Assembly: GCA_017617125.1 (NCBI GenBank)
Contig: JAFZWY010000029.1
Location: forward strand, 1-64,000
From: Bacteroidales bacterium
Lineage (GTDB): Bacteria; Bacteroidota; Bacteroidia; Bacteroidales; ML635J-15
DNA length: 64,000 bases
Direction: 5' to 3'
Of the stretch, positions 7,015-15,644 are shown in pieces. The position numbers and the translations under genes are program-made. A model generated the notes under the pieces. The model had not been told where the DNA came from and did not search any database. It saw only the letters and a list, made by a program, of their open reading frames with translations. Numbering within the stretch: the stretch's first letter is position 1; each line of letters begins with the position of its first letter.

Positions 7015-9621
7015 CTAACGTTTTTCAATTTTTATGCATTTGCTTTCCTGTTTGTTATTAAGGACAACAAAATATGTTCCATTCGCAAAATCCGACAGGT
7101 CTATAGTGTCATTTTTTGCAGTTATATGCTTGATTAGTCGTCCGTTGGTGTCGTAAACGAGCAGAGAGTCGAATTCGGTTGTGTTTATTTTGCAGAAGCC
7201 TGTTGTTGGGTTTGGATAAATTGCTATTTCATCGTTTGTGGCAAATGCTATTTCGGTGACTATGCCATGCGATTCGGAGAACTCCGATGTGTTGCCATTT
7301 TCGTCGGTGGCTGTTGCGATAACAGTTTCGTTAGATGCAATTTCGGCATCAATTACGGCAAGCCACCTGCCATTGCTGTGAGGTGTGGCTTTGCCTATGT
7401 AGGTGCGACCTTCACGCGGAATTCCAAAGCCTGTCGGCTGCTGTGCAACGAAAAGCTCCACAGTGGCGGTTTGAGGGTTTTGCGTGTCGAGTGTGCCGTT
7501 AATCCAGATTTGACCGCTGTTTATGTCGCGGATGACAGATGTTATCACCGGATAGTTCATGAGATTGTTGCACCCGCTGTCGGTATCGCCGCTGTCATTT
7601 TCGTTGATTCCCTGCGGAAATATCTCAATTCCAGCATATTGGTTGTTGAAGATTGAATTTTGCGAAATGCGATTGTTGAGTGTGGTTTCGTCCATCAGGA
7701 CAATGCCTGCCGAATCGTTGTTGGCGATGATGTTGCCTCTGTCGGGTATTCCGATGAAGTTGTTGGTCGCGCCTCCAGCGATGAGTATTCCGCTTGTTCC
7801 GTTGCCGAGGTCTGTGGATATGTCGAGTCCTGTTCCAATTTTGTTGTCAGCAACCGTTATGCTGTCGGCTCGGTCGGTTATTACAAGCCCGAAGTCGGAA
7901 TTAGCAGAAATTACATTGTCGCTTATTTCGAGGTGCTTGGTGAGTGCGCTGACTATTATTCCATTAGAGTTCGGCAGTGCAGAATTTCCCGAAATGTCAA
8001 CGCCGATAAAATTGCCTCTGATGATATTGTTTTCAGTCCCTTGGTCGGTGACTTCGATTCCTGCGTATAGGTTTCCCGAAAAGATATTCCTGTCCGAATC
8101 GTTTTCACCGCCTATTATATTTCCTTTGGCATCGGCTGCAAGCATAAGGCCTACGTCGTTTGGCAGTGCTACCGTTCCTTGCGCATTGGTTCCTACAAGG
8201 TTACCTCTGAAAATATTTTCATCGGTGCCACGAGTGACAATGAAAAGTCCGTAGCTTCTGTTGCCCGACAATACATTGTTTTCCATAATGTTCTGATGCG
8301 ACGAACCATCGACACAGATGCCCGTGGCGTTCGGAAGTGCAATTTCTCCGCTTGCATCAGTGCCTATGTAGTTGCCACAGATGTTGTTGTGATGGCAATT
8401 GCCGTAGTAGATGCAGCCATAGACGCGGTTTCCCGAAATGATGTTACGCTCTTCTGGTGTGTGTCCGCCAATGATGTTGCATTTGCCTGTCGTGTTGATT
8501 TCCACGCCATTGGCTTGAATTAGCGAGTCGGTTCCCTCGAAAGCAAAGGTTTGCGTTCCCGTAACGTCGGTGCCGATATAGTTTCCACAAACGACATTGC
8601 TGTCGGCCGATTCGATGTAGATGCCAATTTCGGTGTTGGCGGAGATAATGTTGCGTTCGGCAGGTGTGGTTCCGCCAATGCGGTTGGCGTTTGCATTTGT
8701 CATTAAAATTATGCCATAGTGGTTGCTAAGCGGATTTGTGCCTGTGATGTCGGTGCCTATGTAGTTGCCCGACACTATGTTGTTTCGGCTTCCGCTGCTT
8801 TCGACGACTATAGCCGCATTGGTGTTGCCCGACAATATGTTGCGCTTGTTTTCGGCGTTTCCTCCGATGGTATTGTTGTGCGATGCCGACGAAAGGTATA
8901 TTCCCTGATTGTTTGGAACAGAAAGAGTTCCAGTTCTGTCGGTGCCGATTTTGTTGTTTGTTATTGTGTTGTTTCCAACGCCAATGAGGGCAATTCCTGC
9001 GATTGTATTTCCCGAAATGATATTGTCGGTTATGTTGATGTTATGTGCATATCCGAGGTCGTATGAGCCGTAGCTTCCGCCCGAAATGCCTATTCCGTAA
9101 GTGTTAGGAAAAGCTTCAGTTCCAGTTGCATCGATACCGATATGGCAGTTGCTTACAAGACCGCCGTTTGCTCCGAAAAACAGAATTGCGTACTGGAATC
9201 CACCAATTGCAAAACCTTTTATGCTGTTGTTTGCACTGGCAAGGCGGAAGCATGTCTGAAGGTTGCGGTCGCCGCCATCAAGAACGATTTCGGGTCCGTA
9301 TGGGTTTGTGTCGCCGACGTTGTTAGTTTGCGATGTAGCATCTATGTTTATGTTTCCTGCAGTGATTAGGTAGGGCAGTTCGCTGAGAATATTTATGGTA
9401 AACGTTCCATTTTCGGCATTGTAGTTTGCATCGGTAGTAGGTATGTTGAAGTATATGTTTGAACTGCCAATGTAGTTGCTCGATGCTGATGTTATTGCCT
9501 GTCGTAGAGAGCCTTCGCCGCTGTCGGCGGTATTTGTCACGAAGTAGTCGGTTGCGAAAATTTTGTTTGACAATATCATCGCTGCGCACAAAAGTGCCGC
9601 TATCAATAAATGCTTCTTCAT
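7015..9621 (-). CDS. Secreted parallel beta-helix protein with T9SS type A sorting domain (longer paralogue)
   Basis: 868 residues with a clear signal peptide (MKKHLLIAALLCAAMILSNKIFA). A CSLREA-like segment (ADSGEGSLRQAI) follows, then more than ten beta-helix coils with the motifs ERNIISGN, GNYIGTD, TIGG and LPN.G, and a T9SS C-terminal domain (IYPNPTTGFCKI, then LSDFANGTYFVVL and a basic end). Family knowledge points to an exported right-handed beta-helix, often polysaccharide-related, but no catalytic residues can be assigned. It shares order, opening motif and tail with the downstream 669-residue protein and precedes it by 4 bases, so the pair is one operon derived from duplication. A TATCTTCG promoter element lies just upstream. 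Confidence 0.88.
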   Translation of the reverse strand: MKKHLLIAALLCAAMILSNKIFATDYFVTNTADSGEGSLRQAITSASSNYIGSSNIYFNIPTTDANYNAENGTFTINILSELPYLITAGNINIDATSQTNNVGDTNPYGPEIVLDGGDRNLQTCFRLASANNSIKGFAIGGFQYAILFFGANGGLVSNCHIGIDATGTEAFPNTYGIGISGGSYGSYDLGYAHNINITDNIISGNTIAGIALIGVGNNTITNNKIGTDRTGTLSVPNNQGIYLSSASHNNTIGGNAENKRNILSGNTNAAIVVESSGSRNNIVSGNYIGTDITGTNPLSNHYGIILMTNANANRIGGTTPAERNIISANTEIGIYIESADSNVVCGNYIGTDVTGTQTFAFEGTDSLIQANGVEINTTGKCNIIGGHTPEERNIISGNRVYGCIYYGNCHHNNICGNYIGTDASGEIALPNATGICVDGSSHQNIMENNVLSGNRSYGLFIVTRGTDENIFRGNLVGTNAQGTVALPNDVGLMLAADAKGNIIGGENDSDRNIFSGNLYAGIEVTDQGTENNIIRGNFIGVDISGNSALPNSNGIIVSALTKHLEISDNVISANSDFGLVITDRADSITVADNKIGTGLDISTDLGNGTSGILIAGGATNNFIGIPDRGNIIANNDSAGIVLMDETTLNNRISQNSIFNNQYAGIEIFPQGINENDSGDTDSGCNNLMNYPVITSVIRDINSGQIWINGTLDTQNPQTATVELFVAQQPTGFGIPREGRTYIGKATPHSNGRWLAVIDAEIASNETVIATATDENGNTSEFSESHGIVTEIAFATNDEIAIYPNPTTGFCKINTTEFDSLLVYDTNGRLIKHITAKNDTIDLSDFANGTYFVVLNNKQESKCIKIEKR

Positions 9622-9641
9622 AGTAGAATTTTTTGTTGATG

Positions 9642-9649
9642 CGAAGATA
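9642..9649 (-). promoter_or_regulatory. -7 promoter element for the beta-helix operon
   Basis: TATCTTCG on the minus strand, 21 bases before the start at 9621, matches TAnnTTTG with one change. Confidence 0.4.
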
Positions 9650-9788
9650 AGGAAAAAATGAAGAAAATTAGTTTTGTTTGAGAAGGACTATATGAATAGT
9701 TTAGTTGCGTAATGTCAGTATGGTAATGGCAATATGGTAGTGTAGCACCTTCCGTTTGCCATAGAAACTCAGAGGCAATTTTAGCGGA

Positions 9789-12653
9789 TTAATCCTGTAT
9801 GCAGCGAACGCTCATACCAATGCTACGGTGATTGTTTGTCCTGTTGCAGAAGTCCCTGCTGAAAAATATGTACCTGTCCCAGCAGTTAGATCCTGTGTTT
9901 GGCGTTGATGTCCACCATATTGCACATTCGTTGATTCTATGGAATCCACCAATGTAATTTTCTCCACCTGGTTTTCCGTTGAATCCGCTCGAATTATTCT
10001 TAGGTTGTAGTATTCCTGGCGAATTTTGAATGTCAGAAGTCGTCCATCCGCTGGTTGCGGCCAACGATTTTGCTATTACGTTGTGAGTGTCGCGGTTATT
10101 GTCGCTGTCGATGTATCCGTCGAAGTTGTATCCGTTGTTTTCAAGGTATATTTCGAGTAGCGTCCATTCTGTATCGCTAGGCAAGTGCCATCCTGCAGGG
10201 CAGGCAGTCATTGCTGCGTTCCAATTATAAAGCACACCGTATTTTTCATAGTTTTCCGTAGCCTTGGCTGCGTTGACGTTGCTGCCAGAATAACCATAAA
10301 CGTAGTACCTTGAATAACTGTCAGATTTGTTACTTTCCGTATGAACTTGTGGCAGATATCTAAGATTTTCTTTCATCCATACTTGGTCGCCAATGGTTAC
10401 CGTACAGTATACGTTTCCGTCGCGTGCATCCCTGAAGCCTTCTCCGAGAGTAAGAATAAGAGAAACCATACTGTCGCATCCGTTTACCGATGTGTATGTA
10501 TACTGATATATGCCATTTTCGGTGTATATGCTATCTCCAAATTCGTATGAATCTTCGCATGTGTTAACTTCTATTTCTGTGAACAAGTGATCTCTGATCC
10601 TTATGTCGAGCAATACTGTGCTGTCGCATCCTCTGGCTGTAATGTACTGGCCTATTGTATATATACCGCTATGGTCGTATGTTATCCCGTTATATGTGAT
10701 TGGTTCGCAGTCTTGCAATTCGATTATAGTGGTTTTATTGTCGCAATAAGGGATATGGAATATCAATGATATGTTTTGGTTTGTTGATGGTGTTATGGTT
10801 CGGATTTCGCTTGTGTACGAATTGTTCCTATATGTTGTGTATCCGGTACATTTCAATCTGTCTGAAGATGTTATGTTGCTGTCGATAATGGTTCTGCCAG
10901 ACGAGAAATTTATATAGAGAGTTGTGTCTGGATAATACAATGTCCGTGTCCAGTTTCGTGTTAAATTTTCTATTATTACGCTGTCGAGAGGAATGAAATA
11001 ATAGGCGTATGTATTGAAATTATTGTTTCCAAGGCCAGAAAAGTTGATTTCTACATTGTATTGCGAAGATGTTGGCGTAGTTCTGAAATTCAATAGGTCG
11101 CCATAGAAAATTCCATTGGAATTGGTGGCGTATGCCTTAAAGTAGTAGGTTGTGTTTGGCGACAAATCGTTGAGTTGATACGAAAAACCATTAGACGGTG
11201 TTTGCTCGGCTATTACATTGTGTTGCAGGTTGTAGTTGCTGGGGTTGGTGCCATACATAAAACCTATTGTCGTATATTCAGCACCATTTGTAACTTCTCC
11301 GTTTATTGTTGCACTTGTCGGGCCGACTGATGTGGCAGACAAAGTGATAACTGTAGGATTTATAGATGCCGATTGCGAAGTAGTTGTGAAATTTAGGATA
11401 TCGCCAATGTCAGAACCTGTAATATTTGTTGCGTATGCTTGGAAATAATATGTTGTATTGGGTGTTAATCCTGTAAGCCGATACGAAAATTCTTGATTGT
11501 TTGTTTGTGAAGTTGTTACGTTGTATTGCAGGTTGTTTGGTGAGTTTCCATATAAAAATCCCAATGTAGTGTTTTGTCCGCCATTTTGCAAGTAGCCTCT
11601 TATGGTTGCTGCGTTTGAACTAATAGAAATTGCTGTGTATGTAATTACTTCAGGAATAGTAGAGGCCGACTGGGTTGTCGTGAAACTTAGTGTTTCGCCA
11701 CTTGCAGCACCTGCGGAGTTGATTGCGTAAGCTTTGTAGTAGTAGGTCGTATTTTCTGCCAAGCCTGTAAGTTGTGCAGAAAACTCTTCTGATAGCGATT
11801 GGGTGGCGGTCACATTGTATTGAAGGTTGTCGGGAGATGTGCCGTATAAAAATCCTGCTTGAGTTTGTCCTGTTGCCCAGCCTCTTATGGTGGCTGTTGT
11901 GTGACTTACAGCAGTTGCCGATAATGTCGTTACTTCGGGAAGAGTGGCTTGAGAACTGAAATTCAAGGTTATGTGCTGGCTGGCAATCTGCTGCTGAATG
12001 AATGTTGCGCTTGCTAAGGCATTCCCGTTTATGGTTGCGTAGCCTGTGTAGCCCATGTTGTCGCCAATCCTGAATTCGTTTAGACATTCGAGTTTTGCTG
12101 TTATGTCCTGAGTTCCGCCAAGGTATTTTATGGCATTGCCACAGCCGGTTCCGATGTTTACCATTCGTATCGAATAGGATTTTGTGCCGACTTGGGCATT
12201 AAGCAGATAGGTCTGCGGTTTTTCTGCCGAAATTTCGAACTTGTGGATTCCTGCATCCAATGTGGCGTTGTAGGATGTTAGTGTACGTCCGTTTACATCG
12301 ATAAGCATAAGTGTTATGTCTGATGACCTTGAAATTGCAAGTTCGGCGGTTGTGGTGCAGTCGAAAGGATTGGGGACGTTCTGGTAAAGCGCATCGGCGT
12401 CGGATGATATTGTTTCGAGTCCGGTTGTCTGGCTAAGTATGGCGATAGTGTCGGGATAGTGTACAGTTTCTGTCCAGCCACGAGTGATGTTGGTAACTTT
12501 TACGCTGTCGAGACGTTGGTATCTAGAACTATTAAGTTGCCCAGTGAATTTTACAGTTACTTGCTGTGAAAAGCCAAGTATAGCAAATGCCACTAGCAAA
12601 AACATTGCAGAAAGGCGTTTTGTAATTACTTGTATATTATGCAGATATCCCAT
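9789..12653 (-). CDS. Exported FISUMP-domain protein with fibronectin-type repeats and an N-terminal T9SS-tail-like module
   Basis: 954 residues. The order is: signal peptide (hydrophobic 17-29, cut after FSQ); a short domain shared with the protein at 23403-26540 (residues 31-75, ending YPDTI); a module at 90-167 (QNVPNPF, then LMLIDVNGRTL) that looks like a T9SS C-terminal domain but sits near the N-terminus; and three to four fibronectin-III-like units with the refrain ENTTYYYKAYA or NTTYYFKAYA. Two GCDS repeats follow, with a C-terminal FISUMP domain (ARDGNVYCTVTIGDQVWMKEN, then CPAGWHLPSDTEW, ending SVRCIQD). FISUMP domains are abundant surface modules of uncertain function, first defined in Fibrobacter. 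No catalytic residues are recognisable. A TATATTTG promoter element lies 20 bases upstream. Confidence 0.85.
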   Translation of the reverse strand: MGYLHNIQVITKRLSAMFLLVAFAILGFSQQVTVKFTGQLNSSRYQRLDSVKVTNITRGWTETVHYPDTIAILSQTTGLETISSDADALYQNVPNPFDCTTTAELAISRSSDITLMLIDVNGRTLTSYNATLDAGIHKFEISAEKPQTYLLNAQVGTKSYSIRMVNIGTGCGNAIKYLGGTQDITAKLECLNEFRIGDNMGYTGYATINGNALASATFIQQQIASQHITLNFSSQATLPEVTTLSATAVSHTTATIRGWATGQTQAGFLYGTSPDNLQYNVTATQSLSEEFSAQLTGLAENTTYYYKAYAINSAGAASGETLSFTTTQSASTIPEVITYTAISISSNAATIRGYLQNGGQNTTLGFLYGNSPNNLQYNVTTSQTNNQEFSYRLTGLTPNTTYYFQAYATNITGSDIGDILNFTTTSQSASINPTVITLSATSVGPTSATINGEVTNGAEYTTIGFMYGTNPSNYNLQHNVIAEQTPSNGFSYQLNDLSPNTTYYFKAYATNSNGIFYGDLLNFRTTPTSSQYNVEINFSGLGNNNFNTYAYYFIPLDSVIIENLTRNWTRTLYYPDTTLYINFSSGRTIIDSNITSSDRLKCTGYTTYRNNSYTSEIRTITPSTNQNISLIFHIPYCDNKTTIIELQDCEPITYNGITYDHSGIYTIGQYITARGCDSTVLLDIRIRDHLFTEIEVNTCEDSYEFGDSIYTENGIYQYTYTSVNGCDSMVSLILTLGEGFRDARDGNVYCTVTIGDQVWMKENLRYLPQVHTESNKSDSYSRYYVYGYSGSNVNAAKATENYEKYGVLYNWNAAMTACPAGWHLPSDTEWTLLEIYLENNGYNFDGYIDSDNNRDTHNVIAKSLAATSGWTTSDIQNSPGILQPKNNSSGFNGKPGGENYIGGFHRINECAIWWTSTPNTGSNCWDRYIFFSRDFCNRTNNHRSIGMSVRCIQD

Positions 12654-12672
12654 CGTCTTATGAATTATTTCG

Positions 12673-12680
12673 CAAATATA
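12673..12680 (-). promoter_or_regulatory. -7 promoter element for the FISUMP gene
   Basis: TATATTTG on the minus strand, 20 bases before the start at 12653. Confidence 0.4.
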
Positions 12681-12689
12681 ATAACATTT

Positions 12690-13118
12690 GTTTATATGAC
12701 AACCGAAATTGCAATTTCGTTGCCTGAATTATCAAATTTTTGAATCTCGACGCAAAGCATTGCGTCGCTACAATCATTGAATTCTTGTACAATCGTGCCA
12801 TGGCGCGATTCTACAAGAAACGGGCGGTGTCTTTCGAATCTTCGAATTATCAAATTATCGAACCCCTTGAACTTTAAACGTTGAACTTGAAACCTGAAAC
12901 AGCGCAGCGAGAACGGCGAAGCCCTCAACGAAGTTAAACTCAGAAACGGCGTAGCACCTGAAACCTGAAACGGCGTAGCCATTGAAACTTGAAACGTGAA
13001 ACTTGAAACGGCGTTAGCCATAGAAACTTGAAACGGGCGTCAGCCCATAGAAACTTTAAACCTGAACGGCGCAGCCCTCAACGAAGTTAAACGGCGCAGC
13101 CACTAAACGGGCTTTGCC
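12690..13118. repeat. Repeat-rich intergenic region with small palindromes
   Basis: About 430 bases without a credible gene. At 12745-12765 there is a near-palindrome (GACGCAA-AGCA-TTGCGTC) and at about 12790-12812 a second one (CGTGCCATGGCGCG). From about 12870 onward the sequence is built from imperfect copies of TGAAACTTGAAACGGCGTAGCC and variants. Each contains a mini-palindrome such as GGCGTAGCC, GGGCGTCAGCCC or GGGCTTTGCCC. A short open frame here (12692-13021, minus) is made entirely of repeat units and is not called as a gene. Confidence 0.65.
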
Positions 13119-15590
13119 CTATAGCGTCAACGTCCACGTCAGCTTGAACGCCCAGTTGTTTATTTCCTTGTCGGTGAAGCGGTAGGGTCCGTAGCGGTAG
13201 TAGACACCGAGACCGAAGCCTTCGATCGAGAGGCATAACAAATTGTTGAGCTGCAGTCCCGATTCGAAGTAGCCCTTGTTCATCTTGCGGGCATAGTCGC
13301 TGCCGTCAACATCTTGTGTAAGCTTGCAGTCGCCCCATCCGATGCTTGTGGTGATGGCGATGCTTGGCTTCGAGTATTTTTTCTTGTAGAGGATGTTTCC
13401 GAAGTCGTGCATGAAATGGAAGGTGACGAACTTGTCGGAGATGAACTCGTTGGGACGCATTGTGTTGAAGGTGTGGTCGATGTTGAGCCACGAGTCGGTT
13501 CCCGAGGCGTAGTACAGTTCGCTGTAGCGAGGATTTCCGCCGATATATCCGCCCGTGAGAATCAGGTAGGTGTCGCCGACTTTCCTTATTACGAAATGCT
13601 TGTAGATTTGCGCTTCGAGCTTGTAGTAGTCGTTGGCGTTTGGCGTTACGGGCACCGACTTTATGAAGTTGAAATACATTATCGGGTACTTTGTTCCGAG
13701 GCTGACCTTTGTTCCGCGCGGTGTCTGGAAGAATTTCTCCTTGTAGGCGTATCGCAGGTAAATGCCCGCTTCGGCGGCTGTGTAGTGCTTGTCGATTGTG
13801 CCTGTGAAATTGTATCTGTCGGTGTTGATGATGTCCTTTGTGTAGTGGCGGAATTGCAGGCGTGCCGACAGATATCGCAGTGCCTTGAATTCGACATACG
13901 CCTTGTGTTCCGAGATGGAGTCCATCTCGCTGAGGAACCATTCGTAAACCGACTGCGACGACAGTTTTGTCGTCCGCTTGTTGAACGACATTCCGTCGCT
14001 GAAGTCGAGGTCGCGCTTGTAGGTGACGCCTAGTTTCAGGTCGTGGCTCGGCCAGAGGTTGAACTGAACTTTCGCTCCGTATTTCCACGCCTTGTCGCCG
14101 AATCCGTATGCGCCGTAGCCGCCCAAAGTCACCCATTTCGTAAGCCTGTCGTTGGTTTCGATGCCAAGACCGAGGCGCACTTTTTCGTATTCGTTGAACC
14201 AGATTATCGAGCCGAGGTCGAAATTGATGAATTTCCACGGAATGTAGCCTGCGGCAAGAATTTCCATGATTTCAACCGTTTTGTCGAGGTTAATTTCCTT
14301 GCCAAGGCTGTCTATAACGCGGTATGTTTCAAGGTCTTTGCTTGTGAGCGAGTCCTTGCGGTACTGGTTCCAGAAGTCGTCGTCCTGCTTGGTGGCCTTG
14401 TCGTTTACAAGCACGCCCTGGTTGATGAACTCCCGTCGTTTGATGTCGGGGTTAAGGCTGATGTCGGAAATGTAGCTTTTGCCGATGCCGACCATAGGCG
14501 TATATGTCTGTCTCTCGCCTTCTGCTGGCTTTGTGCCGTCGGGTACTTGCAGGATGTTGAAAATTAGGTTTGTGTTCAGCTGTACGGGGAACCATTGTAT
14601 GCTGTCAACAAGTTCGTATTTCTGCTGTATTGAAACGGTGAAAACTTCCGACGGTTCGTAAGGCTCGGCTGTGATGCTTTCGATTGCGTAGCCGTTTGTG
14701 TTTATGTTCATTACGCCTTTCAGTCCGTCGAACACCTTGTTTTTCAGTGGAACGAACGAAATTACAAATACGGTGTCCATTGCTGTGTTGTACATCGTGT
14801 CCTCGATCTGGAAGAAGTATTTCGAGGTGCTTCCCTTGCTTATCGGGCTAAGGAAACGCTTGTCGAGCAGCGAGATATTGTCGCTGTAGAACGACATCGA
14901 CTGGAACTGTGTGGCAAGCAGGGTGAATGCTGGATTTTTCATTCCCGACATACGGTGGGCGAGGACGTTCTCCTTGTTGTTGTCGGGGTATCTGAAAATG
15001 CGTTCCGTAACCGATTCTATGAGCAGAATGTGCTGTTTGGAAAGAATCTTACTGAGTGTTTCTATCGTGTCTTTTGCCGGTGTTATAATTATGGTGTCGT
15101 CTGAAGGCTTCACATCGGCGGTGAAGTACATCTTGTTGTACGACACGTAGGAGAACGAGCGCATTTTCTCGGGATTGTTCTTGTTTGCGTTGGCAATTAC
15201 GAGGTTTACAATCCTGTGTGCGGGGTTTTCGCCCGGAAGCACCGTTACTTCGGCGAGGCTGGTAACATCTTCGTCAAGGGTGAGTTCAATGTAGTGCTTT
15301 CCGCCGAGTTCTTCCTTGCTAACAATCTTGGTCGTGTATCCGAGGTACGAGATGCGCAGGAATTCTATTTTCGAGTAGTCGTCAATCTTGAAGTATCCGT
15401 CGAGGTCGGTTGAAGTGCCTTGGTTCTTGGCGTTGTATATTATGTTGACGAAGGCGAGCGGCTCCTTGCTTTTTGAATCCGAAACACGACCTGCGAACTT
15501 GGATTGTGCGAAAGAAGAAATGGAAATAAACATAATGGTCAGCAATACTGCAAACCTTCTAAATCCCATATATCTTTTCGCAGTTGTCAT
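13119..15590 (-). CDS. DUF5686 family outer-membrane protein with carboxypeptidase-regulatory-like domain
   Basis: 823 residues. A signal peptide ending in FAQ is followed by a carboxypeptidase D regulatory-like beta-sandwich (residues ~31-110: FAGRVSDSKSKEPLAFVNI, then STDLDGYFKI). The long central region and a C-terminal beta-rich part with alternating aromatic strands end in WAFKLTWTLTL, typical of an outer-membrane barrel strand. This is the layout of the DUF5686 family, related in design to TonB-dependent receptors but without a recognisable plug. Transport specificity is unknown. It begins 54 bases after rluB, with a terminator-like hairpin between, so it may be partly independent. An internal ATG at codon 8 (MGFRRFAV) is an alternative start. 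Confidence 0.85.
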   Translation of the reverse strand: MTTAKRYMGFRRFAVLLTIMFISISSFAQSKFAGRVSDSKSKEPLAFVNIIYNAKNQGTSTDLDGYFKIDDYSKIEFLRISYLGYTTKIVSKEELGGKHYIELTLDEDVTSLAEVTVLPGENPAHRIVNLVIANANKNNPEKMRSFSYVSYNKMYFTADVKPSDDTIIITPAKDTIETLSKILSKQHILLIESVTERIFRYPDNNKENVLAHRMSGMKNPAFTLLATQFQSMSFYSDNISLLDKRFLSPISKGSTSKYFFQIEDTMYNTAMDTVFVISFVPLKNKVFDGLKGVMNINTNGYAIESITAEPYEPSEVFTVSIQQKYELVDSIQWFPVQLNTNLIFNILQVPDGTKPAEGERQTYTPMVGIGKSYISDISLNPDIKRREFINQGVLVNDKATKQDDDFWNQYRKDSLTSKDLETYRVIDSLGKEINLDKTVEIMEILAAGYIPWKFINFDLGSIIWFNEYEKVRLGLGIETNDRLTKWVTLGGYGAYGFGDKAWKYGAKVQFNLWPSHDLKLGVTYKRDLDFSDGMSFNKRTTKLSSQSVYEWFLSEMDSISEHKAYVEFKALRYLSARLQFRHYTKDIINTDRYNFTGTIDKHYTAAEAGIYLRYAYKEKFFQTPRGTKVSLGTKYPIMYFNFIKSVPVTPNANDYYKLEAQIYKHFVIRKVGDTYLILTGGYIGGNPRYSELYYASGTDSWLNIDHTFNTMRPNEFISDKFVTFHFMHDFGNILYKKKYSKPSIAITTSIGWGDCKLTQDVDGSDYARKMNKGYFESGLQLNNLLCLSIEGFGLGVYYRYGPYRFTDKEINNWAFKLTWTLTL

Positions 15591-15593
15591 GCT

Positions 15594-15631
15594 TTATAAA
15601 AAACAGAGACAATGAATGTCATCGTCTCTGC
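15594..15631 (-). terminator. Hairpin with T-run after the pseudouridine synthase gene
   Basis: Minus strand: GCAGAGAC, a loop, then GTCTCTG followed by TTTTTTAT. It lies between rluB (stop at 15645) and the DUF5686 start (15590) and should end or attenuate transcription from rluB. Confidence 0.6.
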
Positions 15632-15644
15632 AATTATATTCTCT

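Noticed and set aside
7011..7028. Upstream start of the shorter beta-helix gene
   Set aside because: It overlaps the end of the preceding gene; the ATG at 7010 begins directly with a signal peptide.
12692..13021. 109-codon minus-strand open frame
   Set aside because: Built entirely from intergenic repeat units; no start context or protein-like composition.
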